A stretch of DNA of 64,000 nucleotides from an uncultured Collinsella sp. (GTDB taxonomy: Bacteria > Actinomycetota > Coriobacteriia > Coriobacteriales > Coriobacteriaceae). The notes beneath the pieces are model-generated. The model was not told where the DNA came from. It was given only the letters and a program-made list of their open reading frames with translations, and did not search any database. The DNA lies in assembly GCA_902470765.1 (NCBI GenBank), contig CABRHW010000008.1, forward strand, positions 29,726 through 93,725, given 5' to 3'. Of the stretch, positions 41,009 to 49,307 are shown in pieces. Every line of letters begins with the position of its first letter. Positions within the stretch are counted from its first letter, which is position 1. The position numbers were made by a program, and so were the translations under genes.

Positions 41009-41037
41009 TTAAACTTTAGCTTGAACTTAGCTATAAT
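41009..41037 (+). promoter_or_regulatory. Strong sigma-70-type promoter
   Basis: TTAAAC (41009-41014), exact 17-bp spacer, TATAAT (41032-41037). It is the closest match to consensus in the window. Transcription would begin near 41044. Confidence 0.75.
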
Positions 41038-41043
41038 GCGCTA

Positions 41044-41362
41044 CGTTCCTGCCAGGCTGTGGTTGCGGACGGACGAAATGTCCATCCTAGTCCAAGACAG
41101 ACGCGGTCAAAGGGATCCACGTAAGCGACCGCGTGCGCGCGGCGCGATCATGGCGCGTCCTAGATGTAAGCCGCACCGTCCGTTCTACTTTCTTTGGGGC
41201 AATACCGCCTCGCGGGCGAGCGGGCCAGTCGTGAAGGTGGTTACGGCCTCCCGAGCAAACACCCCGGTGCGCAAGTGTGGGGTCAAATACCAGGTCAGCT
41301 GGTGGGAACAACCCGTTATTCCGCGCAACGCACGGATTGTATACGACACAGAAGGCAGGGTA
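41044..41362 (+). ncRNA. Candidate large structured RNA or leader
   Basis: A perfect promoter opens a 320-nt stretch with no believable ORF. Long-range pairings bring its ends together: CCTGCC (41048-41053) with GGCAGG (41354-41359), CTGTG (41057-41061) with CACAG (41347-41351), GTTGCG (41062-41067) with CGCAAC (41324-41329). Inside, CGGACGG (41066-41072) pairs with CCGTCCG (41176-41182), closing a domain that holds the 8-bp hairpin ACGCGGTC/GACCGCGT (41101-41134); ACCAG/CTGGT lies in the 3' domain. No terminator separates it from the lipoprotein gene. Lying between comF and hpf/raiA, it could belong to the raiA-motif RNA class, but I cannot confirm identity from sequence alone. It lacks RNase P, tmRNA and SRP signatures. 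Confidence 0.5.
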
Positions 41363-41368
41363 GTGGAC

Positions 41369-42379
41369 ATGGTGAGGGGCAGCTTGATGCACGCGGCTCG
41401 GTTAGGTGCTGGGACCGCGGCGGTCATTGCCGTATTGGGCTTGAGCGGATGCGCGTTCAATCCCCTATCCACGTTCACGACACCCACGATTGACCAGATC
41501 GAGCGCGAGACCGTCACGCCGACGGTGTCGGATGATGTCCTGGTCACTCCCGGCACCCTGACGGTTGCCCTCGATACCTCCGATGCCCCGCAGGCCATGC
41601 AGGGCGCCGATGGCAACCTCACGGGCTACGCGGTCGACGCTGCCCGCGCCCTTGCAAGCCGCATGGGCCTTAAGGTTGCCTTCGTCGATGCGTCTTCTGC
41701 CGATTCCGCGCTTGGTGACAAAAAGGCCGACATCTTCATTGGCGACATCAATTCCACGGATGGTGACATCAGCACGCTTGGTACTTGCCTGTACGACGCT
41801 GCGGCAGTGTTCGGAAAGACGAGCGACGGCGAGTCGCTGAGCGTTTCCACCGAAACGCTTAACGCCGCTACCCTGGGCGTTCAGACCTCTTCGGCCTCGC
41901 AGGAAGCGCTCGCCAAGCAGAACATCACGGCCAACCAAAAGACCTTCTCCAACATCAACGAGTGCTTTGAGGCGCTCGAGTCCGGCGAGATCGACTACGT
42001 GATTTGCGATTCCACGGCCGGCGGCTACCTTGCGCGCCTGATGAGCCAGATCTCTTACGTCGGCGCGCTCGAGACACCCTCGACGCTCGGCGTCGCGGGC
42101 CTCGCGGCCAACGATGAGCTATGCCGTGCCGTGAGCGATGCCCTCGACGGTATCACGGTCGATGGCACGCTCGAGGCGGTCCACTCCGTCTGGTACGGTA
42201 CGATGCCCTATGACCTCACCACCAAGACGGTCTCGGGCGCCGACGTGCAGTCGACCGACACCGGATCCAGCGAGTCCGCATCCTCCGATTCGAGCAGCGA
42301 GGGCGCAAACTCCGAGGACAAATCGTCCAGCCAGGAAGCCACCATCACCGACGACGACATTAACAAACTCAATAGCTAG
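41369..42379 (+). CDS. Solute-binding-protein-like lipoprotein
   Basis: A 336-residue lipoprotein with signal peptide MHAARLGAGTAAVIAVLGLSGC ending in a lipobox Cys. The mature part is a family 3 periplasmic-binding fold: TLTVALDTSDAPQAMQGADGNLTGYAVDAARALASRMGLKVAFVDA at the start, then DKKADIFIGDIN and the second-lobe block TLGVQTSSASQEAL and ALESGEIDYVICDS. These proteins bind amino acids or similar, but no ABC permease is adjacent. The C-terminus is Ser/Glu-rich. Start could be ATG 41369 or ATG 41387 (GAGGGG eight bases before); for 41369 the nearest GCAGGG lies in the closing helix of the upstream RNA. Confidence 0.85.
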   Translation: MVRGSLMHAARLGAGTAAVIAVLGLSGCAFNPLSTFTTPTIDQIERETVTPTVSDDVLVTPGTLTVALDTSDAPQAMQGADGNLTGYAVDAARALASRMGLKVAFVDASSADSALGDKKADIFIGDINSTDGDISTLGTCLYDAAAVFGKTSDGESLSVSTETLNAATLGVQTSSASQEALAKQNITANQKTFSNINECFEALESGEIDYVICDSTAGGYLARLMSQISYVGALETPSTLGVAGLAANDELCRAVSDALDGITVDGTLEAVHSVWYGTMPYDLTTKTVSGADVQSTDTGSSESASSDSSSEGANSEDKSSSQEATITDDDINKLNS

Positions 42380-42696
42380 TTATTGCTAGGGGTGTTGTCT
42401 CCTATACGTTGGAAAGGACACCTCTTCACGGTTTCAACACGCACTGCCGGGCTTTCCCAACAGGAGAGCCCGGCTTTTTCGTTTCCGTAAAACCAGCAGG
42501 TCAAAGACATTTTTTAAGTACCAAACCAAAGTCGCCGTTGCTCTCCTATAGCGCACTTTGCCACAGAAAAGTGCGAGACTTCGGTATGCGGTATCAAGCA
42601 ATCGTTATTCGGGTCTTTGGGAATCCGCGTGATTAAATGCACGGCAATGGGTACATAGCCAGTACAGTAAGTCCCCGAGGCAGATTGGAGCCACGT
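42380..42696. other. Intergenic region with terminator and small stems
   Basis: Holds the terminator at 42446-42479 and a stem CGCACTTT/AAAGTGCG (42552-42575). Otherwise nothing recognisable; the hpf promoter must lie in the second half. Confidence 0.6.
42446..42479 (+). terminator. Terminator after the lipoprotein gene
   Basis: GCCGGGCTTTCC and GGAGAGCCCGGC with loop CAACA, followed by TTTTT. Confidence 0.85.
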
Positions 42697-43281
42697 ATGG
42701 ATATCAAGGTTTCTGGACGCAAGACGACGGTAACCGATGCTCTGCGTGCGCATGTGGATGAGAAGATCGGCGAGGCGCTCAAGGTTTTCGATATCGAGCC
42801 CATGACGGTCGACGTTGTACTTCGCTATGAGAAGAACCCCTCGAACCCCAACCCGGCAATCGTCGAGGTTACGGTTCGTGCCCGCGGTTCGGTGATTCGC
42901 GTTGCCGAGCACGGTGCGGATATGTACGCCGCCATCGACCTCTCCGCCGATAAGGTCACCCGCCAGCTGCGCAAGTTCAAGACCAGGGTCGTGGATAACC
43001 GCCAGGGCGGTGCCAGCGCGGCGGATGTCGCACCGGTCGAGCGCGTCGAGGATCTGGCCGACCTGCTGCTGCCCGAGGAGGAGGACGACCTGCTCGTCCG
43101 CGAGAAGGTCATCGACGTCACCCCGATGACTGAGGAGCAGGCGCTGGTGCAGACCGATCTGCTCGGCCACGACTTCTACGTGTTCGAGAACGCGACGACT
43201 GGCCTCATCAATGTGGTGTATCACCGTAAGAATGGTGGATATGGCATCATCAAGCCCCGCATCGAAACACTTGACGAGTAA
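42697..43281 (+). CDS. hpf: Ribosome hibernation promoting factor, long form
   Basis: A 194-residue protein (also called RaiA/YfiA family). The N-terminal domain (MDIKVSGRKTTVTDALRAHVDEKIGEALKVFD, then VEVTVRARGSVIRVAEHGADMYAAIDLSADKVTRQLRKFK) binds the 30S decoding site. The C-terminal domain (EEQALVQTDLLGHDFYVFENATTGLINVVYHRKNGGYGIIKPR) dimerises long-form HPF, making 100S ribosomes in stationary phase. ATG 42697 has GGAG nine bases upstream; the open frame above it has no homology. Confidence 0.96.
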   Translation: MDIKVSGRKTTVTDALRAHVDEKIGEALKVFDIEPMTVDVVLRYEKNPSNPNPAIVEVTVRARGSVIRVAEHGADMYAAIDLSADKVTRQLRKFKTRVVDNRQGGASAADVAPVERVEDLADLLLPEEEDDLLVREKVIDVTPMTEEQALVQTDLLGHDFYVFENATTGLINVVYHRKNGGYGIIKPRIETLDE

Positions 43282-43285
43282 AATA

Positions 43286-43343
43286 CGTTAACTTGCATGA
43301 GTTAACGGTTGGCGGCCATCCCATGCGGGTGGCCGCCTTTTTT
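43286..43343 (+). terminator. Two hairpins ending hpf
   Basis: CGTTAACT-TGCATG-AGTTAACG (43286-43307) is followed by GGCGGCCATCCC/GGGTGGCCGCC (43311-43338) and TTTTTT. Confidence 0.85.
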
Positions 43344-43361
43344 ACGTAAGGAGTCGCTTTG

Positions 43362-44315
43362 ATGGACAAGGCTGCATCTACCGGCCATTCTGACCGCTGC
43401 CGCATCGTCGTCGATACCTGCTGCGACTTTAGCCCCGAGGTCGCCGCGAACCTCGATGTCGATATCCTGGGTTTCCCCTTCATTATCGATGGCGAGGAGC
43501 GCACGGATGACATCTGGTCGAGCATCGCGCCCAAGGAGTTCTATGACCGCATGCGCGCCGGCGCTCGCGTGTCTACCTCCGCCGTGTCGCTCGGTCGCTA
43601 TATCGAGTTCTTTACCGAGTGTGCCAAGGAGGGCACGCCCACGGTCTACCTGTGCTTTACCTCGGCGCTGTCGTCGAGCTACAACTCCGCGTGCCAGGCG
43701 GCGGACGCCGTGCGCGCCGAGTATCCCGATTTTGAGCTGTACGTGGTCGACAACGCTCTGCCCTGTGCGACCGGCGCGCTCTTGGCGCTCGAGGCCGTGC
43801 GCCAGCGTTCGGCGGGACTGACCGCCAAACAGCTGGTCGATTGGGCAAACGAGGCAAAGACCTATGTCCACGGCTACTTTACGCTCGAGAGCTTTGACGC
43901 ACTGGCCGCCGGCGGCCGCATTCCGCCCGCGGCGGCACAGCTCACGGCAAAGCTCGATGTCAAGCCCGAGCTCTCCTACGACCTTGCCGGCTCGCTGTCG
44001 CTGATCGGCGTCAACCGCGGCCGCAAGAAGGCGCTCAAGTCCATCCTCAAGTCGTTCCGCGAGAACTACGTGCCCGACCGCACCATGCCCATCGCCATCA
44101 TGACGGCCGATGCCGAGAAGGACGGCGACTGGCTCGAGGCCGCCATCCGCAAGGAGGAGGGTTGCGCCGACGTCACGATCATTCGCAGCTCCGTCGGTCC
44201 CACCATCGGCTCGCACGTGGGCCCCGGCATGGTGGCCTGCGCGTTTTGGGGTAAGAATCGCGCCGAGAAAGCCTCGCTTTCCGACCGCATCGCGCGCCGC
44301 GTGCGAGGCGAGTAG
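43362..44315 (+). CDS. DegV family fatty-acid-binding protein
   Basis: A 317-residue protein. DegV/FakB proteins bind a fatty acid and present it to the kinase FakA. The opening RIVVDTCCDFSPEVAANLDVDILGFPF, the CTSxP-like block STSAVSLGRYIEFF, the SALSSSYNSACQAAD segment and the HGYFTLESFDALAAGGRIPPAAA region are family landmarks; HVGPGMVACAFWG is the conserved end. ATG 43362 has AAGGAG upstream. No FakA gene is adjacent. Confidence 0.93.
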   Translation: MDKAASTGHSDRCRIVVDTCCDFSPEVAANLDVDILGFPFIIDGEERTDDIWSSIAPKEFYDRMRAGARVSTSAVSLGRYIEFFTECAKEGTPTVYLCFTSALSSSYNSACQAADAVRAEYPDFELYVVDNALPCATGALLALEAVRQRSAGLTAKQLVDWANEAKTYVHGYFTLESFDALAAGGRIPPAAAQLTAKLDVKPELSYDLAGSLSLIGVNRGRKKALKSILKSFRENYVPDRTMPIAIMTADAEKDGDWLEAAIRKEEGCADVTIIRSSVGPTIGSHVGPGMVACAFWGKNRAEKASLSDRIARRVRGE

Positions 44316-44414
44316 GTAGGCGCTGCCGCTGCAAGTGCCCTCAAGTCACGGCCGAAACGCTGGCACCGAGTATTTTAACCTGGTAACAACACCCAACCCA
44401 AAAGGAAAGGTTTC

Positions 44415-45494
44415 ATGGCAAACAAGCTCTCCGTCGCATTCATCGGCACCGGAATCATGGGTGCCCCCATCGCCGGCCACATCCTGGACGCCGGCTACCC
44501 CGTCACGGTCAACAACCGCACCAAGTCCAAGGCCGCCGCGCTTATCGAGCGCGGCGCCGTCTGGGCCGATACGCCGGCCGAGGCCGTGGCGAACGCCGAT
44601 GTCGTCTTTACCATGGTGGGCTATCCCTCCGAGGTCGAGGAGCTCTATCTGGCGGGCAACGGCCTGCTTGCGTGCACCAAGCCGGGCGCGGTCTTGATCG
44701 ACCTCACCACGAGCTCGCCCGAGCTCGCCCGTGACATTGCCGAGGCCGCCCAGGTTTCTGGTCGCATGGCGTTTGACTGCCCCGTCACCGGCGGCGAGTC
44801 GGGTGCTATCGCCGGCACGCTCACGGCTATCGTGGGCGCTACCGAGAACGACATCGCCCCGGTCCGCGACATCCTTGCCACCTTTGCGGCCAACATCTGC
44901 TGCTTCGACGGCGCCGGCAAGGGCCAGGCTGCCAAGCTCGCCAATCAGGTGTCGCTGGGCGCCTGCATGGTCGGCATGGCAGACGCCATGGCATTTGCCG
45001 AGCTGAGCGGCCTTGACCTGGAGAAGACCCGCCAGATGATCCTGGGCGGCACCGGTAAGTCCGGCGCCATGGAGAGCCTGGCGCCCAAGGCGCTCGACGG
45101 CGACTACAAGCCCGGCTTTATGGTCGAGCACTTCATTAAGGACCTGCGTCTGGCGCTCGCCTACGCCGATGATCGCGAGCTCGCGCTGCCCGGCGCCGAC
45201 GTCGCCTTTACGCTCTATGACATGCTCGACGCCATCGGCGGCGCCAAGCTGGGTACCCAGGCCATCACGGTCCTCTATAAGGAGGAGGCCGACGCCATTG
45301 CCGCCGGTCTGGACTGGTCGCAGTATCGTCCCGAAGAGCATGGCGCTCACGAGGAAGGCTGCGGTTGCGGCGAGCATGGCGACGACCACGAGTGCGGTTG
45401 CGGCCACCACCATGGCGAGGACCACGAGTGCTGCGGCGGCCACGGCCATGACGACGGCCACGAGTGCTGCTGCGGCCACCATCACGGGGAGTAG
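44415..45494 (+). CDS. 3-hydroxyisobutyrate dehydrogenase-like enzyme with His/Cys-rich tail
   Basis: A 359-residue beta-hydroxyacid dehydrogenase. The NAD(P) fold has FIGTGIMGAPIAGHILDAGY, followed by the substrate motif DCPVTGGESGAIAGTL and catalytic lysine in GKGQAAKLANQ. Tartronate-semialdehyde reductase (GarR/GlxR) is the nearest functional group; substrate not certain. After the normal end near residue 312 there is a tail of 45 residues very rich in His, Cys, Asp and Gly, with repeats like CGCGEHGDDHE and CCGGHGHDDGHE. Such tails usually bind nickel, zinc or copper. It is in frame with good codon use, so it is not a sequencing artefact. Confidence 0.9.
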   Translation: MANKLSVAFIGTGIMGAPIAGHILDAGYPVTVNNRTKSKAAALIERGAVWADTPAEAVANADVVFTMVGYPSEVEELYLAGNGLLACTKPGAVLIDLTTSSPELARDIAEAAQVSGRMAFDCPVTGGESGAIAGTLTAIVGATENDIAPVRDILATFAANICCFDGAGKGQAAKLANQVSLGACMVGMADAMAFAELSGLDLEKTRQMILGGTGKSGAMESLAPKALDGDYKPGFMVEHFIKDLRLALAYADDRELALPGADVAFTLYDMLDAIGGAKLGTQAITVLYKEEADAIAAGLDWSQYRPEEHGAHEEGCGCGEHGDDHECGCGHHHGEDHECCGGHGHDDGHECCCGHHHGE

Positions 45495-45499
45495 CGCCC

Positions 45500-45928
45500 A
45501 TGAGCTGGACGTTCGTGGTGCTTGCGCTGGTGCTCTTTCTCTTTGCGATCTACATCGGCTTTTTGTGCGGCCAGTGGGCGTGCGAAAAGCGCGTCATCAC
45601 CAAGCGCGACTACTGGATTGCCAATTTTGCAGGAGCCGCGGCAGTCGTCCTGCTGACCTGGGTGTTCTCGCTGTTCCCGCTGGTGCAGTTTGCGCCGATC
45701 GGCTGGCTCGGCGGTTTTATCGCCGGTCTTAAGATGAGCTTTGGCGAGTCCGTCGGCCCATGGCGCAAGCACGATGAGGTCTTTAACGTCAACAAGGCAC
45801 ACCGCGCCGCCGCCGATGCGGGCGACGCCGAGGAGCGCCGCCGCGCGCGTCACAATGGTGCAGCCGACCGACAGCTCATCTCGGTCACCGATGACAGCAA
45901 GGGTGCTGGCAAGCACGCTAAGAAATAG
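45500..45928 (+). CDS. Small two-helix membrane protein, unknown
   Basis: A 142-residue protein, not recognised. It starts five bases after the dehydrogenase stop. Two membrane helices (VVLALVLFLFAIYIGFLCGQWA near 6-27 and FAGAAAVVLLTWVFSLFPLVQF near 43-65) precede GWLGGFIAGLKMSFGESVGPWRKHDEVFNVN and an Ala/Arg/Asp-rich cytoplasmic tail. Close spacing with the genes on both sides suggests one transcript with the dehydrogenase and the HEAT-like gene. Confidence 0.8.
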   Translation: MSWTFVVLALVLFLFAIYIGFLCGQWACEKRVITKRDYWIANFAGAAAVVLLTWVFSLFPLVQFAPIGWLGGFIAGLKMSFGESVGPWRKHDEVFNVNKAHRAAADAGDAEERRRARHNGAADRQLISVTDDSKGAGKHAKK

Positions 45929-45943
45929 TAAGAAGAGGTAACT

Positions 45944-46642
45944 ATGGCAGAAAACAAGGAAGAACAGCTCACCGACGAGGAGCTGGCACAGCTTCAGCTG
46001 GCAGAGGAGAACGAGAACGCCGTCGACCGTCTGGTCAAGGAGCTCGGCTGCCCCACGCGCCGTATCCGCCAGTTTGCCGCCCGCGTGCTGCACCTGCTGG
46101 CCGAGCGCGATCCGCAGCGCGTCGTGCCCTGCGTGCCCGCGCTGATCGAGGCACTCGACCGCCCCGAGGCTCAGACCCGCTGGGAGGCCCTCGATGCCCT
46201 GGCGGCGCTCGCCGCCACCTGCCCCGAGCAGCTGGGCGATGCCTTTGAGGGCGCCGAGACTGCGCTGTTCGACGAGATTTCCTCCACGCTGCGTTACGCC
46301 GCCTTCCGCCTGCTGTGTGTGTGGGGCGTCACGAGCGTCGAGCGTTCGCGCGAGGCTTGGCCCATCCTGGACGAGGCCATCCAGTGCTACCACGGCGACC
46401 TTGAGTATCGCGACATGCTCGGTTGCCTGTACGAGTTTGGCCAGGGCGAGATCGACGCCGAGGTCGCCGAGAAGCTCGCGCTGCGCCTTAAGTTCGACGC
46501 CGAAAACGGCAAGGGCAGCTATCTCAAGGCCCGTTCGAGCGAGATTTGCGAAATGCTTGTTAAACGTTTTGGCCTGGATCTCTCCAAAAAGAAGAAGCGT
46601 GCTAGCGTTAAAAAATCTGACGACGCCGAAGACGAGGAGTAA
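45944..46642 (+). CDS. HEAT-like helical repeat protein
   Basis: A 232-residue acidic protein. Residues 25-130 are paired helices of HEAT/armadillo type (CPTRRIRQFAARVLHLLAERDPQRVVPCVPALIEALDRPEAQTRWEALDALAALAAT). The C-terminal half is also helical; the last 20 residues are Lys-rich then acidic (KKKKRASVKKSDDAEDEE). Such scaffolds bind proteins; the partner is unknown. ATG 45944 is 15 bases after the previous stop with AAGAGG upstream. It ends six bases before the dehydrogenase gene that follows. Confidence 0.8.
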   Translation: MAENKEEQLTDEELAQLQLAEENENAVDRLVKELGCPTRRIRQFAARVLHLLAERDPQRVVPCVPALIEALDRPEAQTRWEALDALAALAATCPEQLGDAFEGAETALFDEISSTLRYAAFRLLCVWGVTSVERSREAWPILDEAIQCYHGDLEYRDMLGCLYEFGQGEIDAEVAEKLALRLKFDAENGKGSYLKARSSEICEMLVKRFGLDLSKKKKRASVKKSDDAEDEE

Positions 46643-46648
46643 CAGATT

Positions 46649-47734
46649 ATGGCGCGCGATGTAGTCCTGATCCCCGGTGACGGTATCGGTCCCGAGATTA
46701 CGCAGGCCATGCGCCGCGTGGTCGAGGCCACCGGTGTCCAGATCAACTGGAACGTCCAGGAGGCCGGTGCCGGCGTCATGGACGAGTTTGGCACGCCACT
46801 GCCCCAGCACGTGCTCGATGCGGTCGCCGAGACCAAGGTTGCCATCAAGGGCCCCATCACCACGCCGGTCGGTACGGGTTTCCGCAGCGTCAACGTGGCC
46901 CTGCGCAAGCACTTCGACCTGTATGCCTGCGTGCGCCCCTGCCTGTCGCAGCCGGGCGACGGCTCGCGCTTCTGCGACGTCGACCTGGTCATCGTGCGCG
47001 AGAACACCGAGGACCTCTACGCCGGCATCGAGTTCGATGAGGGCGCTGCCGAGGTCGAGGAGCTCTCGCAGCTCGTCGAGCGCTCGGGCCAGAAGACCTT
47101 CGCCGCGGATTCCGCCATCTCGATCAAGCCCATCTCCATCGCCAAGAGCCGCCGCATTGTGGAGTATGCCTTTGAGTATGCCCGCCGCTGCGGCCGCAAA
47201 AAGGTGACGGCCGTGCATAAGGCCAACATCATGAAGGCGACCGATGGCCTGTTCCTGCGCGTTGCGCGCGAGGTGGCCGCCAACTATCCCGATATCGAGT
47301 TCAACGATAAGATTGTCGATGCCACCTGCATGGGCCTGGTCCAGAACCCCAACGACTTCGATGTCCTGGTGCTGCCCAACCTGTACGGTGACATCGTGAG
47401 CGACCTGTGCGCCGGTCTGGTAGGTGGACTGGGTATGGCTCCGGGTTCCAACATCGGTGCCGACTGCGCCATCTTCGAGGCGACGCACGGCTCCGCGCCC
47501 GATATCGCTGGCCAGGATATCGCCAACCCCACGGCCGAGATTCTGTCTGCGGCTATGATGCTCGATCACCTGGGCGAGAACGACGCGGCCAATCGCATTC
47601 GCGCCGCCGTTTCTGCCACGCTCGACGAGGGTGAGCAGGTTACCGGCGACGTTCGTCGTGCCCAGACCGGCTCCGTTGAGGGCGCTGTGGGCACGCAGGC
47701 CTTTGCCGATGCCGTTATCGCGCACCTGGCCTAA
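46649..47734 (+). CDS. Isocitrate/isopropylmalate dehydrogenase family protein
   Basis: A 361-residue NAD-dependent beta-decarboxylating dehydrogenase. [13 protein letters not shown] opens it; [18 protein letters not shown] and [15 protein letters not shown] match NAD-isocitrate dehydrogenase better than Leu[16 protein letters not shown] holds the catalytic lysine, [27 protein letters not shown] the metal Asp, and [20 protein letters not shown] the NAD site. The likely reaction is isocitrate to 2-oxoglutarate, feeding glutamate synthesis. LeuB or homoisocitrate activity cannot be fully excluded. Confidence 0.92.
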   Translation: MARDVVLIPGDGIGPEITQAMRRVVEATGVQINWNVQEAGAGVMDEFGTPLPQHVLDAVAETKVAIKGPITTPVGTGFRSVNVALRKHFDLYACVRPCLSQPGDGSRFCDVDLVIVRENTEDLYAGIEFDEGAAEVEELSQLVERSGQKTFAADSAISIKPISIAKSRRIVEYAFEYARRCGRKKVTAVHKANIMKATDGLFLRVAREVAANYPDIEFNDKIVDATCMGLVQNPNDFDVLVLPNLYGDIVSDLCAGLVGGLGMAPGSNIGADCAIFEATHGSAPDIAGQDIANPTAEILSAAMMLDHLGENDAANRIRAAVSATLDEGEQVTGDVRRAQTGSVEGAVGTQAFADAVIAHLA

Positions 47735-47793
47735 GGCATGCAGACTGCAAACGCCTAAATAGTACTTAAGTGTTTGCGTATAACCTGAGAATC

Positions 47794-47824
47794 AATACGC
47801 CCGGCGCTCTGTCGGGCGTATTCT
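47794..47824 (+). terminator. Terminator after the dehydrogenase
   Basis: AATACGCCCG and CGGGCGTATT, loop GCGCTCTGT, then a short T-rich stretch. Confidence 0.75.
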
Positions 47825-47860
47825 ATTGCGGACTATGTTTCCTAACAAGGAGTAACTGAT

Positions 47861-48946
47861 ATGGGTCTGATTCAAAAGAAGGACGAGAAGGACGAGATCG
47901 ACGGCATCCAGATCATCGAGCGCGGTGAAGGCCCCGACGGTGATGAGGACGAGAAGATCGATCTGGTCGCCGGTACGTCTGCCGAGCACATTGCTGCCGG
48001 TACGACGGCCGAGGAGGAGGACGCCCGCCTGGAGGCTCAGATTGCCGCGGATGCCGCCGACGAGAACCTCATGCCCGAGGAGCAGGACGAGGACGACGAC
48101 TCCGACGAAGACGACCATGCATCCAAGCACAAGAAGACGATGATTGCCGCCTTCGTGGTTGCAGTCGTGATCGCTGCCGTGGTCGGCTTCTTTATCGGCA
48201 ACGGCGGTTTTGGCGGCAAGGGTGTCGGCTCGGCGACCCTCACCGAGGACCAGCTCGATTCGACCGTGGCAAGCTACAGCTACAACGGCAAGAAGAGCGA
48301 CATCACCGCGCGCGAGGCCATCGAGAGCCAGTACAGCCTCGACACCGTCAAGGATAGCGATGGCAACTATACCGCTCCGTCTGCCGACGTTATCCTGTCC
48401 TACGTGCGCAACAAGATCCTGCTCGATGCTGCCGAGGACGAGGGCATCACCGTCTCTTCTAAGGAAATGAAGAAGTACGCCGAGGATTCCATCGGCACTT
48501 CGGACTACAAGACCATGGCCACGCAGTATGGCGTGTCCAAGGACCAGGCCAAGCAGATCGTCCGCCAGTCCGCGACGTTGCAGAAGCTCTACAAGAAGAA
48601 GGTCGGCGACAGCTCCGCAAGCATGCCGACCGCCCCGACCGAGCCTGCTGACGGCAACGAGGAGACCGCGAGCAAGGACTACGCCGACTACATCATCAAT
48701 CTTGCCGGCGATGAGTGGGATAGCTCGAAGGGTGCTTGGAAGGACGAGGACAGCACCTACGCCAAGGCCTTCGCCGACGATGCCTTTACCGCCGATAGCG
48801 CCACCTACAAGCAGGCCATGACCGCCTACTACACCGCCTATCAGCAGTATTCCTCCCAGGCCTCGAGCGCCAGCTCCAAGTGGACCGAGTACGCCAATGG
48901 CCTGTACGCCAAGGCCAATATCAGCATCTACGGCCTGTTTGCGTAA
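47861..48946 (+). CDS. Membrane-anchored SurA-N-like protein
   Basis: A 361-residue protein in three parts: a strongly acidic cytoplasmic N-terminus (1-92), one membrane helix (MIAAFVVAVVIAAVVGFFIGNGGFGG near 94-118), and an extracytoplasmic domain. The latter reads VGSATLTEDQLDSTVASYSYNGKKSDITAREAIESQYSLDTV and VRNKILLDAAEDEGITVSSKEMKKYAEDSIG, similar to the N-terminal helical part of SurA/PrsA-type chaperones. No parvulin (PPIase) domain is seen, so it is a chaperone-like protein at best. ATG 47861 has AAGGAG upstream. Terminator follows. Confidence 0.8.
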   Translation: MGLIQKKDEKDEIDGIQIIERGEGPDGDEDEKIDLVAGTSAEHIAAGTTAEEEDARLEAQIAADAADENLMPEEQDEDDDSDEDDHASKHKKTMIAAFVVAVVIAAVVGFFIGNGGFGGKGVGSATLTEDQLDSTVASYSYNGKKSDITAREAIESQYSLDTVKDSDGNYTAPSADVILSYVRNKILLDAAEDEGITVSSKEMKKYAEDSIGTSDYKTMATQYGVSKDQAKQIVRQSATLQKLYKKKVGDSSASMPTAPTEPADGNEETASKDYADYIINLAGDEWDSSKGAWKDEDSTYAKAFADDAFTADSATYKQAMTAYYTAYQQYSSQASSASSKWTEYANGLYAKANISIYGLFA

Positions 48947-48987
48947 AGGTTTGCCTGCACTACTGCGCGCAACCGATCTTTCTGATT

Positions 48988-49025
48988 AAGCCCGCTAGAA
49001 CGGACAACGTTCTAGCGGGCTTTTT
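48988..49025. terminator. Perfect terminator
   Basis: AAGCCCGCTAGAAC-GGACAAC-GTTCTAGCGGGCTT, then TTT. Confidence 0.88.
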
Positions 49026-49058
49026 GCGTTGAGGGCGTGATTGGCGGCTTAATTATGG

Positions 49059-49298
49059 CTATTCATCCTTAAGTCCAAAAAGGCTATCGGCTTCATCGTC
49101 GGATATATATTCCAGCACATCGCCCGGTTGGCAGTCGAGCGCCCGGCATATCGCGTCAAGAGTTGAAAAGCGCACGGCAGAAACCTTGCCCGTCTTGATG
49201 CGCGACATATTGACCTGGGAGATGCCCACGCGTTCCGCAAGCTCTTTGGATGAGATCTTGCGTTCGGCAAGCATGCGGTCGAGCCGCAGAATAATCAT
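49059..49298 (-). CDS. XRE-family regulator paired with DUF2975 protein
   Basis: A 79-residue single-domain helix-turn-helix protein of the small YozG-like type: LDRMLAERKISSKELAERVGISQVNMSRIKTGKVSAVRFSTLDAICRALDCQPGDVLEY. ATG 49298 follows AGGGGGAA. It lies nine bases after the DUF2975 gene on the same strand; such pairs are common, with the regulator usually controlling the membrane protein gene. Confidence 0.9.
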   Translation of the reverse strand: MIILRLDRMLAERKISSKELAERVGISQVNMSRIKTGKVSAVRFSTLDAICRALDCQPGDVLEYISDDEADSLFGLKDE

Positions 49299-49307
49299 GG
49301 ATTCCCC

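Larger units (their letters stand above)
40631..41043. other. Intergenic region: G tract, repeat element, hairpin, promoter
   Basis: Contains a run of ten G (40647-40656), a GAGTACTGT element (40669-40890), the hairpin CCCGGAGCTCCCC-GTA-GGGGAGCTCCGGG (40908-40936), and a strong promoter (41009-41037). No coding sequence is supported. Confidence 0.7.

Noticed and set aside
41044..41362. RNase P RNA, tmRNA or SRP RNA
   Set aside because: The RNase P GAGGAAAGTCC block, the tmRNA CCA end with tag peptide, and the SRP GGAAG/AGCAG loops are missing on both strands.
40979..41368. N-terminal extension of the lipoprotein through the RNA region
   Set aside because: The frame is open for 130 codons but would bury the signal peptide, and the stretch has strong RNA structure and a promoter inside.
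45482..47725. A 747-codon frame antisense to four genes
   Set aside because: It spans several + strand genes with good starts and stops and shows no domain.
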